Shown piece after piece: positions 1 through 14,000 of a DNA stretch of 64,000 nucleotides. This stretch comes from Galbula dea (lineage: Eukaryota; Chordata; Aves; Piciformes; Galbulidae): positions 1,110,816 to 1,174,815 of the forward strand of contig VWZX01009068.1 of assembly GCA_013399015.1 (NCBI GenBank). Reading direction: 5' to 3'. Under the pieces are notes generated by a model that did no database searches, was not told the DNA's origin, and saw nothing but the letters and a program-made list of their open reading frames with translations. Position numbers and translations under genes: made by a program. Numbering within the stretch: the first letter of the stretch is position 1; each line of letters begins with the position of its first letter.

Positions 1-700
1 CTCTAGACAAATGACAGATGCTCTCTATGAACCTCTCTATCTTCCCAAAGGGGAAGAGAAAGAGAATGAGGGAGAGGAGCTTGTGGTTTGGAAAGAAAAC
101 TAAAACTTGTTTAATGAAAATAATAAAAATAAAATGAAATATATACAAAACCAGTATTGGATCCAACCCCTGATAGCAATTTATATCACTGTCACCACCG
201 ATGCAGCCACTGGGGAAGTCCCAGACTGGACTCAGTGGCAGATGGGAATAGGATTCTGGAACTGAATTCAGGAACACACGGATTGGGATCAAAGGCAGAA
301 CAGACAGAGTTCAAAGGCAGACACTGGCCATTGAAGAAATTTGACCCTCATGACCCCTCAGCTTTATCCTGACTGTGACATCCATGGGATGGAATCCCTT
401 GTTGGTCAGTTTAGGGCCACCTCTCCTGTCACCTCCTCCCTGCAGGTGCCACCTCTTACTGCACCCCAAAGTGGGACACAAGATTCTGCAGTAACTTTCG
501 TGTGCACAGGAGCAAGTCTAAGACAGAGCCTTTCTGCAGCCCAAGCCTTGGCAGGAACCCTTCCCAACAAGTGTGTCACTGCTAGCAGCAGCTACTGTCT
601 GGAAGAACATGCTGGGAGCTGCAGAAAGTGCCTAGAAGAGACTGAGCTGAAAGTAAAATCACTGAACAGATTTAGTTCTGTTCTAGCTCAGAGCAGGACA
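1..700 (-). mobile_element. Endogenous-retrovirus LTR, left end outside window
   Basis: This is the non-coding long terminal repeat of an old avian endogenous retrovirus. I recognise it by its overall resemblance to bird LTR consensus sequences. The plus strand ends in GAGCAGGACA at 691-700, the CA terminus expected of an LTR edge. The core around 377-425 (CATGGGATGGAATCCC, then TTGGTCAG and a GTCACC-like block) is a relative of the core of the second LTR near 19325-19370. Read on the minus strand, a TATA-like GATAAAG lies at about 362-369, and an ATTAAA poly(A)-type signal lies in the A/T-rich stretch near 110-150. These fix the minus orientation. No TG start or target-site duplication is visible on the left, so the element probably runs past position 1. 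It may be a solo LTR or the 5' LTR of a provirus whose interior lies outside. A 128-codon plus-strand open frame at 341-727 overlaps it and is treated as chance. The exact family name is not determined. Confidence 0.7.
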
Positions 701-3700
701 GAAGCAAAAAGGATGGTTACATGCTGAGGGCTGCATGGAGCAGGACTGTGGGACTGTACTGCAATATAGCTGCTCTGGGAGGTATGATCTGAGACACTTC
801 TGCGCTCAAGATTCCTGTCAGTGAGGATGTGAACATAATTGTGGTCACAATTGTTGTTTGGTTTGATTTGTTTGTGTGACACTTTGCAAAGACTGCGGGA
901 GTACCCTCTACCTGGATGGGCCTCTGGAGGTGCTTCATCCCAGAGGCAGGACAATGCTCCTGCAACAGGGACCCAAAGGCATATTAGGATTTCTGGAAAA
1001 TCTATTAATATTAATCAACAAAAGCACCTATAACTGCTTTGTGTTAACATCCATGTGGCACTGCCATGAGCATTTCCAGTCTGAATCCCCTTCCTAGACT
1101 CAGGGAACTAAGTTTTCTTTTGGAATAGTAGTGATCTCACTTTGGCACACTCACAGGAGGGACTACCTCCCTCTTTTCTCTCCAGATTGAACAGGGATGA
1201 TGCCATTGCCTCTCTATGCCAACCCAGTGGTTAGAAATCCCAGGACACTGAGTTGAGGATTTCCCTAAGGCTGGGTACATTTCCATGCACATCTTCTCCC
1301 AGACAGGAGAATTTACCAATTGTCTGCTCAAGCACCAAGATGGATCAAAGAAACCTTTATCCCTCCTGTACCACAGGGCTACTAAAACCAAACCAAAAGA
1401 AACCAAACCAAAAAATAAAAAGCAAAGTTAAAGGAGAAAAGAGAGCTTCCAAACAAAACCAGTGTAACTCTGGATCCTCATGGTTAGTGCTCCCTTTCTG
1501 GTGATGGCATTGTCAAACTTTCTTAACAAGAGTGAATTAAATAGTCTTTGAATAAAACATGTGAACATCAGGAACATACACTAAACCCTCATGAGTAACT
1601 GTATCACTGTGCTACAAAACCAAGCTTCTTTCTCTCTCTCTCTTTGCCCTCATGAATCTTGCATTACTGAGCATAGTAACCCAAGTTCTCTGTATGTCTC
1701 CACATAAAACCTACAAGCTGTATAGGAATGATTCAGGACAGCTACCAATAGGGAAGCAAATACTGATTCTTAAAGAAATGTTCTTTTTTTTTCTGTTCTA
1801 CAATAGACCTTCATACAAAAACCCAGCATGTGTCCAGACTTTCCTGCATTGTGGTTATTTCCTTTTCCAATTTCAGCAAGAATAAGGGGAGAGATTCACT
1901 CTTTCCAAGTATTTCTTCACACTTTTGTTCAGATTTGGTATTTCAATAATTAGTTTCAACTGGCATTTTCAATTAATCTGTTTCTCACAAGCATCACCTT
2001 CTCTCTAGGTGGTTTATTCAAGGGCTTCATACCCAATATCCAAATACCTCAGCTAACCTTGTGTCAGTCTGACAGAGGTGGACTGCACTCATCAGTTAGT
2101 GCATTTTAATAGTTGATTTGGATACATGCATGTTTTATGAAAAGAAATGACAGGATGTTGAGCACTGATAGTTAATGTTTAAAAGAGTGTGATACTCTAT
2201 TTGGATTATTCTGTTACATATTGCATTGTTCATTCAACTACCTGATCCAGGAAACAATTCTTGGCTGTATGTTTAATCTTTGTTTCCATATTTATGGGTT
2301 TCCATCTGCCTCATTCCTTTGTAGTCTTAATGAAGAGCTACCTGGTTATTTATTTATTTTATAATGTCACATGAAACATTATTCTCTTGTCTTTGACTTC
2401 ATGGAACTGCAGGAAAATCTCCTATTTCTAAAACTTTATCAATGCTGATCAAAATGTGTCTTTACCATTAGGATTTTCTTTTCTAGAAAAATTATGTACA
2501 CACACATAGATACATACATATATATTTGGTAAAAATTTCAATAATAACTGCTTAATACTCATTAACTCATGCTTCTAAGTAGAACTTAAAATTATTTTTA
2601 ACACAACTGTTCTACAAACAAATCTTAGATGGCATGCATCTCAGCAACAGAAAATATCTGTGTGTTCTCTTTGTAACTAGAAAAGATCTACAAGCCATGG
2701 CCCATGAGTATGAGTGCTCATTAAATACCCTTTTCTTTTATATTTGACCTCCCGTTTTCCTCCTGCCCTTTAAAATAGTGTGGCAAGGAACCTGACAACT
2801 TTAGAATCCCCCAAGCTAAGATAAAGGAACTGAATGTTTAGTTGGAAAATACTGAATGTCAATGTTTATAACAAGGAGACTAAAGCATTTTAAAAGGGAT
2901 GTTAACTCTCACATTCCAGCTTGCAAACAAAATTGTGCCTAACAAGTAAGTGGAGGAACATTTCCCCATGACCAACTTGTTTCCATAGCTTTTACCATGG
3001 TTTCATCACAAGCATCTGAGATTGTCATAAGGATAGAGCCAGAGCACATCACAGGAACCATCTACCAAGGCATATCCTACTAACCTCATAATATGAGACT
3101 ATCACATCACATGCAAAGCAGGAAATTTTCCACTAATTTATTATTATTAATAACAATAATTTGCAGCACACTATGTCCTTTGAATTCTTATATATCTGAT
3201 GAGACTCAAACCTGGGAACTTCAGGACAGATCATCTCTAATTTGAGACAGCTTAGAACCACTCCTGTCTTTCCCTAACAATAAGGACTATATAAATGAAA
3301 AGTATACCTTAGGAAGGAAGAAATTCACTTGTTTCTGTTGCCATTTCCTATAACCAATTTATTGTGCTCTAAACCATTTTGCCATGAACACTAAAAAGAA
3401 AGGCTGGTCCTCTGGCAGTTCTCTCTGCTCCACCAGATTCCAGCCCATGCACAGATTTGGCACACAGCAAAACAGCATGTGGTCACACAAAGAAGCCTGT
3501 TGCTGAAAAAACCCTCTCAGTTGTCACAAACTCGAAGTGGGAATTGGTGCTGTAGAGCAAGTGGGCATTAATAAAGCCATTCAGTGACTGGCTCTCTGAG
3601 TCACACCCCCAAGAGCTGTGGAAGGGACCATGGCATAACAAGAGGCTGTGAGCACAAATAAATTAAGGACAGCTCTGCAAAAGCAACAAAGAACCTGGCT

Positions 3701-4495
3701 GCAGCTCACTTGTATGAATGGGTGTCACAATTAACCTGAAAGCAGCTGGAGTGGGATGGCAGCAGCATTGGCTGTAGCTTCAGCCTGGGAAGCCATTCAA
3801 TGCTACTGTCCTGATTATACCACTTTAGAAGCACAGGTTGTGATTTTCATGTGCAATTTTCCAATCCCTTTCCAAGAGCACATCTCCTTACAGCTCAAAC
3901 AGCCCCAAAGAGGATCTTTCTGTCCTCTGACTGGCTGTCACAGCACAGATCTTCTCCAAGCATCTTAGAAGAAAATGGCAGACTCATAAGTAATGGTCAG
4001 ACCTCTATAACTTCTGAACATCAGAGATCGTGGAAGTTATTGCTATCAGCTGGATCCCAAAGGATTATAAAGATGAGAGTGATAGTAAGAAGAAGGTTAA
4101 ATGAGTAGTGGTCAGCAAAAGGCAGAACTTGCTGTAATCACTGTTCTTTAAGTTTTTGGAGGATCTCTGCAACTGCAATTCATTTCTGAGTAACCTTACA
4201 GCAGTGCCAGATACATGTTCATGCTACCTAAAACATGTAGTTCTGCATTGCAGGGCTTGATTATTCACCAAACCTTAAGGAGGAGGTGGGAGCCAAAAAA
4301 TACCCCAAACCACAGAAATAAAAAATCCTCACCTGCAACAGGACCTTGAACCTTGCCCCAAGCTTTAAACACAAAAGCAGTGATCATCTCTGTAAAGATG
4401 CATTAGCCTTTAGACCTGATGTTTGGTTGAGCCAAGCCGATCACATTTACAAGGAAGGAACAGGAGAGAAGGATCCTTGTTTAACTTGGAAGGGT
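701..4495. other. Non-coding stretch, no gene seen
   Basis: No coding signal was found. The stretch holds small low-complexity pieces. An A/C-rich run of AAACCAAACC units lies at about 1383-1425, a short TC microsatellite at 1629-1644, and a mixed AC/AT dinucleotide stretch at about 2500-2526. TTTA units lie near 2346-2360 and an AT-only trinucleotide-like run near 3135-3162. Open frames such as 1652-1885 and 3756-3968 show no domain, no splice-site context that stands out, and no codon bias. Confidence 0.6.
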
Positions 4496-4527
4496 TTTTT
4501 GAAATCTAACTCTAGATTTCAAAAAGC
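4494..4527. repeat. Perfect short inverted repeat (hairpin)
   Basis: The arms TTTTTGAAATCTA (4496-4508) and TAGATTTCAAAAA (4513-4525) are exact reverse complements separated by the 4-base loop ACTC. A T/G wobble and a further G-C pair extend the stem to 4494/4527. The hairpin is much too short for a microRNA precursor and has no terminal features of a known MITE. I see no function. Confidence 0.85.
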
Positions 4528-7500
4528 TGCCAACTGAGACCATAACCTGAAACTCTTCCTGAAACTTTCCTTCAGTCATTCTCCTTCTTATTGCTTCTGC
4601 CTCCTCTTCTGATGTGGCATCTGCCTTTCACTTGTCAGGCAAATTCTCCCTCTCCCTCTCAAAGTCTGCCCACTCAGCCTTGACCACAAAGTACCTGTCA
4701 TTCTGCATCACTGTTTCAGAGACCTGCTCTATCAGCTCTTTGTCCCAGTCCTGGTCCTTCCTGATAGTCATGGAACCTGCTTTCCACAGCTCCTAACACA
4801 GAAAGGGCTTCACATGGCTGGGTTAGGAAGACTCCTGTTCAGCTCTGCTAGTTATACAACTTAGAGTTTCTTATGCCTCAGGTTTATTTTGTGTGTTTTC
4901 CTATCCTGGCAAACACTGTCCATCTCCTTCTTTCTTTCCTTCTTAGTTTGACCCTGGTCCTCTCTATTCCAGGGACAGTTTGTTGATGATTTCTTACAAA
5001 CTGATACAGAGGGCAGAAATTAAAAGCAATCTCTAATCAAATGAAATATTCTCAGCAGCTTTAGCTATTCAGTTTGTTTGCTGGTGAGCTGACCTGCAGG
5101 TGAAATAAGTATCTTTATAACCTGATATTTAGATTTGAAGAGAGTGTGACAGGGAGAAAACAAAACCAAAAGCCTCAAAGGAACAATATATATATTATTT
5201 ATTTCAAAAAATACTGATTGATGTGTTGCCTTTGGAAATCAACTTGGTCCAGTCAGGCAGGTGGCTGGATGAGCTGAAGGATGGTGCACTGTTTTGATGG
5301 GAAGGCAAACATATCAGTTTAAATTTAACAATCTCTCCACTCAAGTTGTCATTCTAAAGCTTCTCATGCCATTGACCTGACATCAGATCAATAACATTCT
5401 GACATTTTATGGCACATCAGTAACATAACAAAAAATATTAAGTGAAAAAACTTAAGGATAAAAAAATCCAAAAAGCATATATTTCACATGTGTTTTGTTG
5501 GGGTTTTTTGTTTCTTTGTTCTAAAGTAATAGCCTCTGATATATCAAAGATGTTAACTTACTTCCTATTTGCCATATCACTTCACTTAGTAGTTACTGAA
5601 ATTGTATCAGGGAGATCACTTCTTTCAGAAGAATCTTGGACTGACTCTAAAGAAGGCCACTTAGCTGAACTCATTACTTTTTGCCTGAATATACACATTG
5701 AAAGATATTTGTTCTGCTTGATTGTTTCTACTTCAATCCCATTTTCATCTTTCTATTATTTCTGTATGCGAGGCAGTATTATTGCAATTTTCCTTCAAGT
5801 GTAGCTGGATACACACTGCATGCATAAAAATCAATCTTTAGGAACAATGAAGAAATTTATGTTAAAATGGTATATTTTCAACAGTACTCTCAATGTCTAA
5901 ATGGGAAAAAAATAACCTTATTTGAAGATTGACCATAAAACACCCTCTGCTCATGACAGCCCAAGCTAGTGCAACTTCAGAAAAGTGTAAGACAAAGCTT
6001 TGTAAGACACAGCACCCAGCACTTGGTACACTGGGGTAATCTCACTCTGCACTGAATGAATAAAAAATGGCTGGAGTAGGGACAGGAGACAAAGTGACTT
6101 TGATTCTCTGTATCCCCCTGAACACTATGCCTCCTACTGGAACCACACTGATGGCCAATACCAATCTAAATTTAGTGGGTCCTGTTCTGCACTGCACACA
6201 TTCCCTAAGATTTTGGCCCTTTTCTCAGCTAATGAAAACCAGCCAAACTCCAGTGTAGTCAGAGGATTGTGGCTGATGAACAGTAGGTTCTGGGGTAGTA
6301 TGAGTTGTGCATATCCTGGGTCTCCTTCTAACTCCAGTTCACAAAAACTAAGGGCTTGATTCAGCTGCTCACATGCAGATATCTCATCTCATTTTGAACT
6401 TTGTAGCCTCCAGATGTCACCTCCAAAGTGCATGGATATCTGTTGTAGATCATCTATTTGCCAACCCTACAGCATCTCACAACAAGGGTTCCTTTAGAGG
6501 TGCAGCTGAACAGTTTCTGTTTAACCCCAGCTTTCTAGATCAAGTTGTTGTTTGTAGCTCTGAAGCATGCTGTGTTCAAATCTCAGATTTAACTAAATGG
6601 TATTCCTCAGGCTTGGATGCCAAAGAAGCAGTTCCTCAACTGGTCCAATCAAATTAGCTTCAATGGCTTCCACAGAATAATATCAAATTACATCCACTGA
6701 GGACATGATCCACTTGTAACTGACACAAAAAATCAGCAAAATCTTGCTTTGAGTCAAAGATGCTGGGACCTTATTTCTGAATGTTTGCATAAGATCATAT
6801 TCTTACCCTTGACTGGACACAATGAAAATCTTCAAACCCCACAATATTTGCAGTAAGAAAGGATGGAACCACTGCCCTCAGCAGAAACTCCAGCTAAAGG
6901 AAACTTCACTGTTTCAGGAAATTAACCTCATTGTCCCAGAAAAGAGGTAAGAAATATGGATCTTCTGTAGCTATATGGAGAGAAATTATGTATTTGATAA
7001 TATCTCTGAAAAAATTACTGACAGGCTGTGGATGAGAGTCTGTCCTTTCAGTATTCTTCCTATTCTGTAACTTTACAAAATATTACTACAGACAATCACT
7101 GTAGGCATGGGGGTTCAGAAGGCAATGAAGTGAAACAAAACACAGGAACAACAGAATAACTTGAAATAAAAATTACAGAAGTCATGCAAGAAGGTTTTAA
7201 CAAGAATTGATTTCACTTTGCTCATCTCCTGAAATAGTCTCTGCTTTCATTTTTCTTTTTTATGATACATTACTCTCTTGCAAATAAAACATCATCCCCA
7301 AATTATCAGGAAGGGATTAGCTTGCTGACTAATGAACTGACACTGCACATGAGAGTAGTTTTCAGGAGACATTTAAAAAAAAAAAAAAAAGAAAAAAGGA
7401 TAATATTAAAATTTTAGAAGATTTATTAAACTAGAAGAGTTGTTTCTAATGCTTTGCAGATGATCTAGTTCAAGTGAGCTTCTGATTTTGCCACCTGTGT

Positions 7501-9377
7501 ACTGGGGGTAGAGAGAGTAGGGAAAATGTGTTACTCAGATCACAAAACAAACCTTTTAGTATGAAGATTAAAGGCTTCATTTTGGGGAGATAGGACTGCT
7601 GATGGTACAAACCACAATAAGTCTATTGAATAAATCTGACCCTCTTCTTTAACTGATTCATTCTGCTCTGTGATACTCTCTAGCTGGCTCTGGAATGGTC
7701 AGGCTGTGTTCACATCAACATTGTTCCTTGGTGGATTTTCCATTCCTGTAACGATCTCTTCTGAAAAACTGGCACTTGTGCTGCTATGGGGGGGGGAAGG
7801 GGTATGTTTTCCTTTCATAGCTCAGACTCTCTGTCTGTTCTATTGGCTCTTTTTCTTGTTTTTAAGCTGGTAGTCTGGCACAGGTAGTAACACCAGAATT
7901 ACACATAAATAAAATCCATGCCTAATGGAAAGAGCTCTTGGTTCTGGCTGTACCAAACACAGATCTGGAAACACAAAGTTAAGATGGAAATTCAGAGTTA
8001 CAAAACTCTCCACTTTTTTTTTTTCTCAGATGAAATGCAATGTTGACTCATAAGATGGAAGGAGACATGGCCTAACATCACACTGCACAAAGGGAGGCAA
8101 GAACACAGACCTAAGTAAGCACCAGTGGAAATAATTGTTGTCTAAAAACTATCCTCATTTTTGGCTATAGTAGAAGATTTGAGTTAAGACAGTTTGTAAA
8201 GCAGTGCTATCTACCCCAGATAATTTAAAGACTTCAATATCACTGCCTAAGCAGCCAGATATTTTTCTGCAGTGATGTTGCCTGCCTACATTACTCCATT
8301 TGTCTTCACACATTTGATTTCTTACATGTATTGCTCTTCTCTGTATGTGGCTGAATTTCATTGCTCTTTCACCCATCTGTGAGTTTGGTGAGTGACACTG
8401 GTCTGACAGCAAGCAGAACTCAACCAGCAAATGGGCAAGTGATTAACAAGCTCTGAGTAAGGGCATGATGAATTGTACCACATCAAGGTTTTATAACACC
8501 ACCCATGAGATGTGAGAGTGAGCAGAGAAGCTGAGAGTGGCCATATTTGGGATCACCAGCTGTGTTGCCTGTGACCCAAGGGAACACAAAGGCTGCTGTG
8601 GCTTCCACTTGCCACTCCTTTTCCTTTACAAAATCATACAAATGAAGTTGTGGCTTTTGAGTCATAAGGGAAACATAGCTACACAGCTGATGCAAAGACG
8701 TGTTATTTTAACTAAGTGCTATAGTAGCTGTGATTTCTATACAACTATTTAATGCATAAATAAAGCAATCTAAATATATAACCCATGTTCACTAGTCACT
8801 TTTTAAATTTAAGGTATCATTTCATAACTCTCCTTTCCCCTGTTGCCTTCCTTGTGATAGAACTCCTTAGATCCTTTGATGACGGAGCAATTAGTCAAGT
8901 AGAGTTTGTACAGTTACACACAGGCACACACAAAAGTTGTGTCCAGGGCATGGAAGAGCAGGAGCAACACATTGAGAATATCAAATACTATGATACCTGT
9001 TAGGCTATGCAGCACTGTTCACAGAGAAGGAAACAAAGAGACTGTTCTCTTGATTCCAGGTTTTACTTAACCAGACTCAGACTCGGGTATAATCAACAGC
9101 AGCCTGAAGTCTGCATGTCAGGCTTTACATTTGCATAAAGGCTAGACACAGACATGAGCCCTGCAAGGAGAATGGGGCAAACATCAATGCCCTGTTTTAC
9201 AAACAGATAAATTTTGGCTGCTATAGCAGCTACTTTTTTACCTGTTCATGTGTGGGCAGATATAGAAGTCAGTGGACTCAGGGGAACTGACCTGTGTCTT
9301 ATTCTTGCTCCCACAGGTGAACAGGCTATGTGACCAAGCATGAGTCGGGTCACAACCTTTCTGTCCCTTTCTTCAGA
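4528..9377. other. Non-coding stretch, no gene seen
   Basis: No gene is visible. It contains an A17-type homopolymer run at about 7375-7391, a G9 run at 7788-7796 and a T-rich run near 8013-8024. The larger open frames (5442-5804 plus, 6373-6657 plus, 8155-8430 minus) were read for motifs and gave none. They lie in ordinary AT-rich sequence and look like chance frames. Confidence 0.6.
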
Positions 9378-9397
9378 GTCATAGAATCACAGAATAT
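9378..9397 (-). repeat. Possible CR1 3' tail remnant
   Basis: TCATAGAATCACAGAAT at about 9379-9395 matches the octamer tail that closes CR1 elements when read on the plus strand. The conserved GGTTGGAAGGGACC block that should follow is absent. This could be a tail-only stub of a severely 5'-truncated CR1 or a chance match of about 17 bases. Confidence 0.3.
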
Positions 9398-12300
9398 TAG
9401 TCTATATTAAACAAAATATGAGCTGGACAGTAAAGCTAGAGTGGATTTGAAATTAGGCTGTGCAAGTTCACCCACCACTAATAAGCCACCTGAAAGGGTG
9501 TCATTTCTCCTCAACACTTGACTATACATTCATTCAGAAAATACGTGCACTAATCTGAAGCCTATTAGAACAAATTGCCCTTTTAGAAAGCATATCTGAT
9601 ACAGAACATTCTTCCATGGAGCAGTTTGAACTCAGGCATCTTGCTTTTGTGGCTGCCTTGACAGACAGCACATTTAAAAGGATCATGTGCATATATTTTC
9701 ACAAAAGATTTGACTCAAACACTGCTAAAGGGATTGTGAAGAACTGGATGTATAAACTACTGCTGTGACCATGTGAGGCTGCCACCTTTCCTGAGGTCTC
9801 ACCAGAGAGACAAATGTAAAACATCCAGAGAATTTTCTTACATGTGCTGAAATTTTTAGCAGTGTGAGAACAATATCACATATTTCCTTGTTATACCTTT
9901 CCCTTGGCATCTAGTTTTGACCAACACCAGGGACAGGATAGAGATCAAAAGACAGAACTTATGTCTGACTCATTAGTACAGCCATTTTCATGTGCTGAAA
10001 ATACATTCTCTCCCATTTTTTATGGCAGCTGGTTGGCTGCCACTAACCAGCAATTGCTTATGAGAATTATTTCTTGACAAGTTCTCAAAATAGACAAAGC
10101 AAAATATTCATTGCCACAGAGTTTCTCTACGTTTAATTTGAGATATTTACATTTCTGGGCAATGTTGCAGCTTAGTGAACAAGAAAAGGCACATCTGTAA
10201 TACGCTATAGCATGCATTTTGTCCCACTGGCAATTCATTTTCAACCATGATGCCTTTTTCATTCCAGTGAACAAATAGGAAGAGAGCATCACATTATGTA
10301 CTGGAAGTGTCTCAGAAAGCAGACTCAAATCTCAGAGCCAAGCAAGGGCAAAAGGTAAGTTGATAAGGAACAATTTTCTTGGTACTTTGTGTGTCCTGGG
10401 CTGAATGATGATTTGTTCCAGACCTGTCCCTCCTCTGGTCTCACACATTCATTTATTCCATCTAATTTACCTTGCTCTTTTCACTCCTTACATTGTCTCT
10501 TTACTTTGCACTAAATTCAGGCCTGTGTGATGTATTACAACACCTGATTCCTTTGTTAGATTCCACCTGAATGGAGAGAGCAATGCTGAGCTCCTAGGGG
10601 GCTGGAGGAGACATGCTGCTGTGTTTTCAGCTGCTGATGGTGACACACTACCAGAACTTGTGACAGTAGGAGGGCAAAAGACCCTTGTTGCCTGGTGAAG
10701 GAGAGGAGCTAAATCATTTCCCAGGTTACTTAAACTTCTCCCTATTCCACCAGATCCCCAAAAAAGATAACATACTGCCAAACATCTACAGAGAGTAGAT
10801 AAAGATTTCCTGGTCCTCATCCTAGCACAGTCTCAACAATTTAGCTCATTAAGTTTTGGACACAATGAAATCAGTTGATTCCTTAGGCACAAGAATAATA
10901 AATATGATTAATAGTAATTAATTCTTGTAAAGCTTTTTTGCAAAAAGATAGTTGCTATAGAAACATTAAGATGTTTATATGGACAATCAGGGTTGCAGCT
11001 TGCTAAATTTGAAAGAGTGAAAATAAGAAAATCCACATGTGGCAGATGTTACTAACACAAGTGTGCATTTCTACAAAAGAGACACCTGAAAATATATTCT
11101 TTACTTTTTAAGTTGCAGATAACAAGATACCTTCATCACTGAATCATTCCAGTCTTATACATCTATGATATCAACCTGAGTTTGCAGCAGAATAGGGCTG
11201 GAGGGACACAAAAGTGGATCACATCCATAATTCTTACAGTTCCTTAGGAAAGCATGGCTCCCTTTCAGTGTTCTCTTTGCTTCCATGAACAAGACATCCA
11301 TTGAGGCCAATAGCAAAGCACAGGTGTTAGTGAGGATTAAACACTTTGCTGGTCAATACTTCTATCAGTAGATAGCCTATTAACAGATCCTTTTTTTTGG
11401 AATATCTATTCAAAAAAAGGTTTCAGAAGTGGTTTATATATTTTCCTTTATGTTCAGAAAATGCTTTGCATTTTTAGGGACACCAATATCTGGGGAACTT
11501 AATTCTTTCCACTGCCTCCACAGCTGGAACAAAAGTGCCACACTAGTGGAAACTAAAAGTAAAGCCCCAGTCTGGTGGAGCAGAGCTTCCTAGGGACAAT
11601 TGCCTGTGGGGGATGATGAATCTTCAGGTGACCATTTGATGAGCCACAACTGTAGGCACTACACTGAATGAAGCAAAAGGCACCAAAACCAGAGTTTCTT
11701 CTATTTCCCCTACCAGTATTTCTAGTTTCTTGATGGTTCAAGAAACTAAGTCTTAGTAAAATTCTTCTGTTTTCCAGTGTTCTAATGTTTAATTTTGTTT
11801 TCCCTAGTTCATTTTGCTCTTACTACTTCTTTTCAATTCACAAAAAAAAAGAAATCATTTGAACATAACTAAACCTATCTCAAGGTCATCTCTAACAGCA
11901 TTCCCACAATTCACAGAGCCTTTGGAAAAACTTTTTGGGCTGAAGAAATCATAATTTGTCATCTCAAGTTTTTAGAGCCATCTGTTTGAAGAAGGCATTA
12001 AATCTACACTATTTTTATCCAGCAGCTACATCATCTATTTTTGTCATGTTTTAAAGGAGCTCTTTTGTTAGCTTTTTCAGACTTCTCAAGAGGTTTAAGC
12101 TCTAGATTACCTTTTATTTTTAACTTTCTGAATTGCTACTTGTTATTATATTTACCTACATTTATCTATGACAGGGTAACTCAATGTGCTCATACTGTCA
12201 GGTTTTCTTGCATCTTACAGATGACCTGTTTCCCGCTGATACATATTTATGACTGTGTTTACATATCAGTTTTTAAATGAAAATTAAGAATGCAAAAATT

Positions 12301-14000
12301 ATATTTTCCATTTAGATTCTCTTTCACCTGCCAGAAGGTTAGCAGATGAAGTGAAGTACTTTTGTGTCATCCAGTATATACCAGTCTGTTTTGAGCCTAT
12401 GGGGACACACTGAAAAACAGGGAATGTACATACATCTTCAGTATGATAGGGAACAGATCATCATTTCATGACAGAAACATCAGAAGAGACAATTTATTTC
12501 AAAGAAACAGATGTTTGGACCCAACAAAAGAGCTGGAATGGTTTGTTAGAAAGCAGAGGGAGAAGGACTTTTGCTGCCTTCCCTGAAGAAATGGAGGGAA
12601 AAAAATAACAGGAAAACAAGGTAAATAAATCCTAAATTAATTCAGACAGGTGTTGCAAGAATTAAGCCTGAAGTGTATGTAAGTGCATTACTTATAAGTA
12701 CTTCCTGCTACTCCTTCCCTTTACTTTGGCTGGATAGAATCTGTCTTAAGACTGATGATCTGGCAGGAATGTTACAGGGTACCAGCCCTGAAAAGCAGAA
12801 AACAGGTGGTGTACAAACTCTTGGACTCCTGGTGCATACAACATTTCTTAAACAAAATCACAGATAAAATATACAGAACACAGCAACCAGTGAATTAATA
12901 TGTATGGAGGTAGCTGAATGAAAACTTCAGTCCCAATGAAGTCAATAGCAGCTTTGACATCGATTTCATAGGGACCAAGAGCTCATCTTCAAGTACACAT
13001 ATTTCAGAGAGCAATTTTGAAGAAAAAAATATATATAAATTTAAATGAAAAACTTATGGTTTGAATTCAAACTCAGTCAAAACAATCCTACAGCTGGACT
13101 AAATAGTTAAGGTTTGAATGAAAATTTTTCTTTTTCTGGACATTTGCACACATACAAAAGGTGTAAAGGTTGCTGGCCAAGGCTTCTACTGCTTAAATAG
13201 TAGGTCTGAATTCTTTTACTAGGTTGCTAATCTTAAATGGAAACAATTATATTTTGGGGCAGGCTAAACATGAAATTAAGCAGAAATAGATCCCTGCAGG
13301 AGCTGGACTGGGTGGTCCTTTCAGTTTTCAGATCAGTGGCTAGATTCCTAGTAAAGAAGTCTTCTTAGAAGAATGACTTTGCAGTAGTTCAGTCTCAGGT
13401 TCTGGAGACCAGCTTGAAGCAGTATCTGCTGAGCAGTCTAAAGACAGAGTTGCTCACCTGGCATGGGAAAAGTCTACTGCATACCCAAAACCTAACAGAA
13501 ACTTTCTTTTGCTGTGATCCAATGTTCCACTGGACTCTCTTGACCTGAAATGATGTTTCCTATTCCAGGACATTCTAGTACATGTGTATGCAGGATCCTG
13601 TTCATCAGCTAGGATTGGGGTCTTGACCTGCATTCTATACAGCATGCAAAGCCTGCCAAGAGAAGTGATGGCCAGTGACCATGATGTGGTGAATCTCTTT
13701 ACCGAGAGTCACTTAGAAATGCTTGGCTGAAAATTGTCTATCTGATAAGCAGTACTTCTAATGGGTTTGCCCTTTAGAGCAAGTCACTCAAAACATGTCT
13801 GATGACTCCTATGTGGCTGCAAGCTGATATTCAATGGTCTGGATTGAATCTTTCTGAAGTTTGACCATGAAAGTTAAGCACTTATTTCAATATTTCCTGA
13901 AGTCAGGTTATTTTCTGTTCATTTATTTGTCTACCTGTCATAAATAAAAGCTTCATGCTTGTCTGGACATTAATTTACAGCTAGTGTATCACTACTGCTG
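9398..14000. other. Non-coding stretch with conserved-looking AT-rich block
   Basis: No gene was recognised. The stretch from about 10850 to 11010 is AT-rich but not simple repeat, with TAAT/ATTA words (GATTAATAGTAATTAATTC at about 10907-10925), and could be a conserved non-coding element. An imperfect inverted repeat lies at 11389-11420. The largest open frames here (10020-10328 minus, 10488-10820 minus, 12041-12280 plus) have no motifs I can name. Confidence 0.5.
11389..11420. repeat. Imperfect inverted repeat, T-rich/A-rich arms
   Basis: CCTTTTTTTTGGAATA is followed after TC by TATTCAAAAAAAGG. The arms pair over about 14 positions with an extra T and G on the left arm. The low-complexity arms make chance or slippage a plausible origin. 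Confidence 0.7.

Noticed and set aside
341..727. 128-codon plus-strand open frame near the left edge
   Set aside because: It lies almost entirely inside the minus-strand LTR at 1-700. The frame reads the LTR antisense and has no known motif.
13270..13330. GGAGCTGGACTGGGTGGTCC as a CR1 or related LINE fragment
   Set aside because: It loosely recalls a CR1 3' phrase, but the neighbouring conserved blocks and octamer tail are missing.
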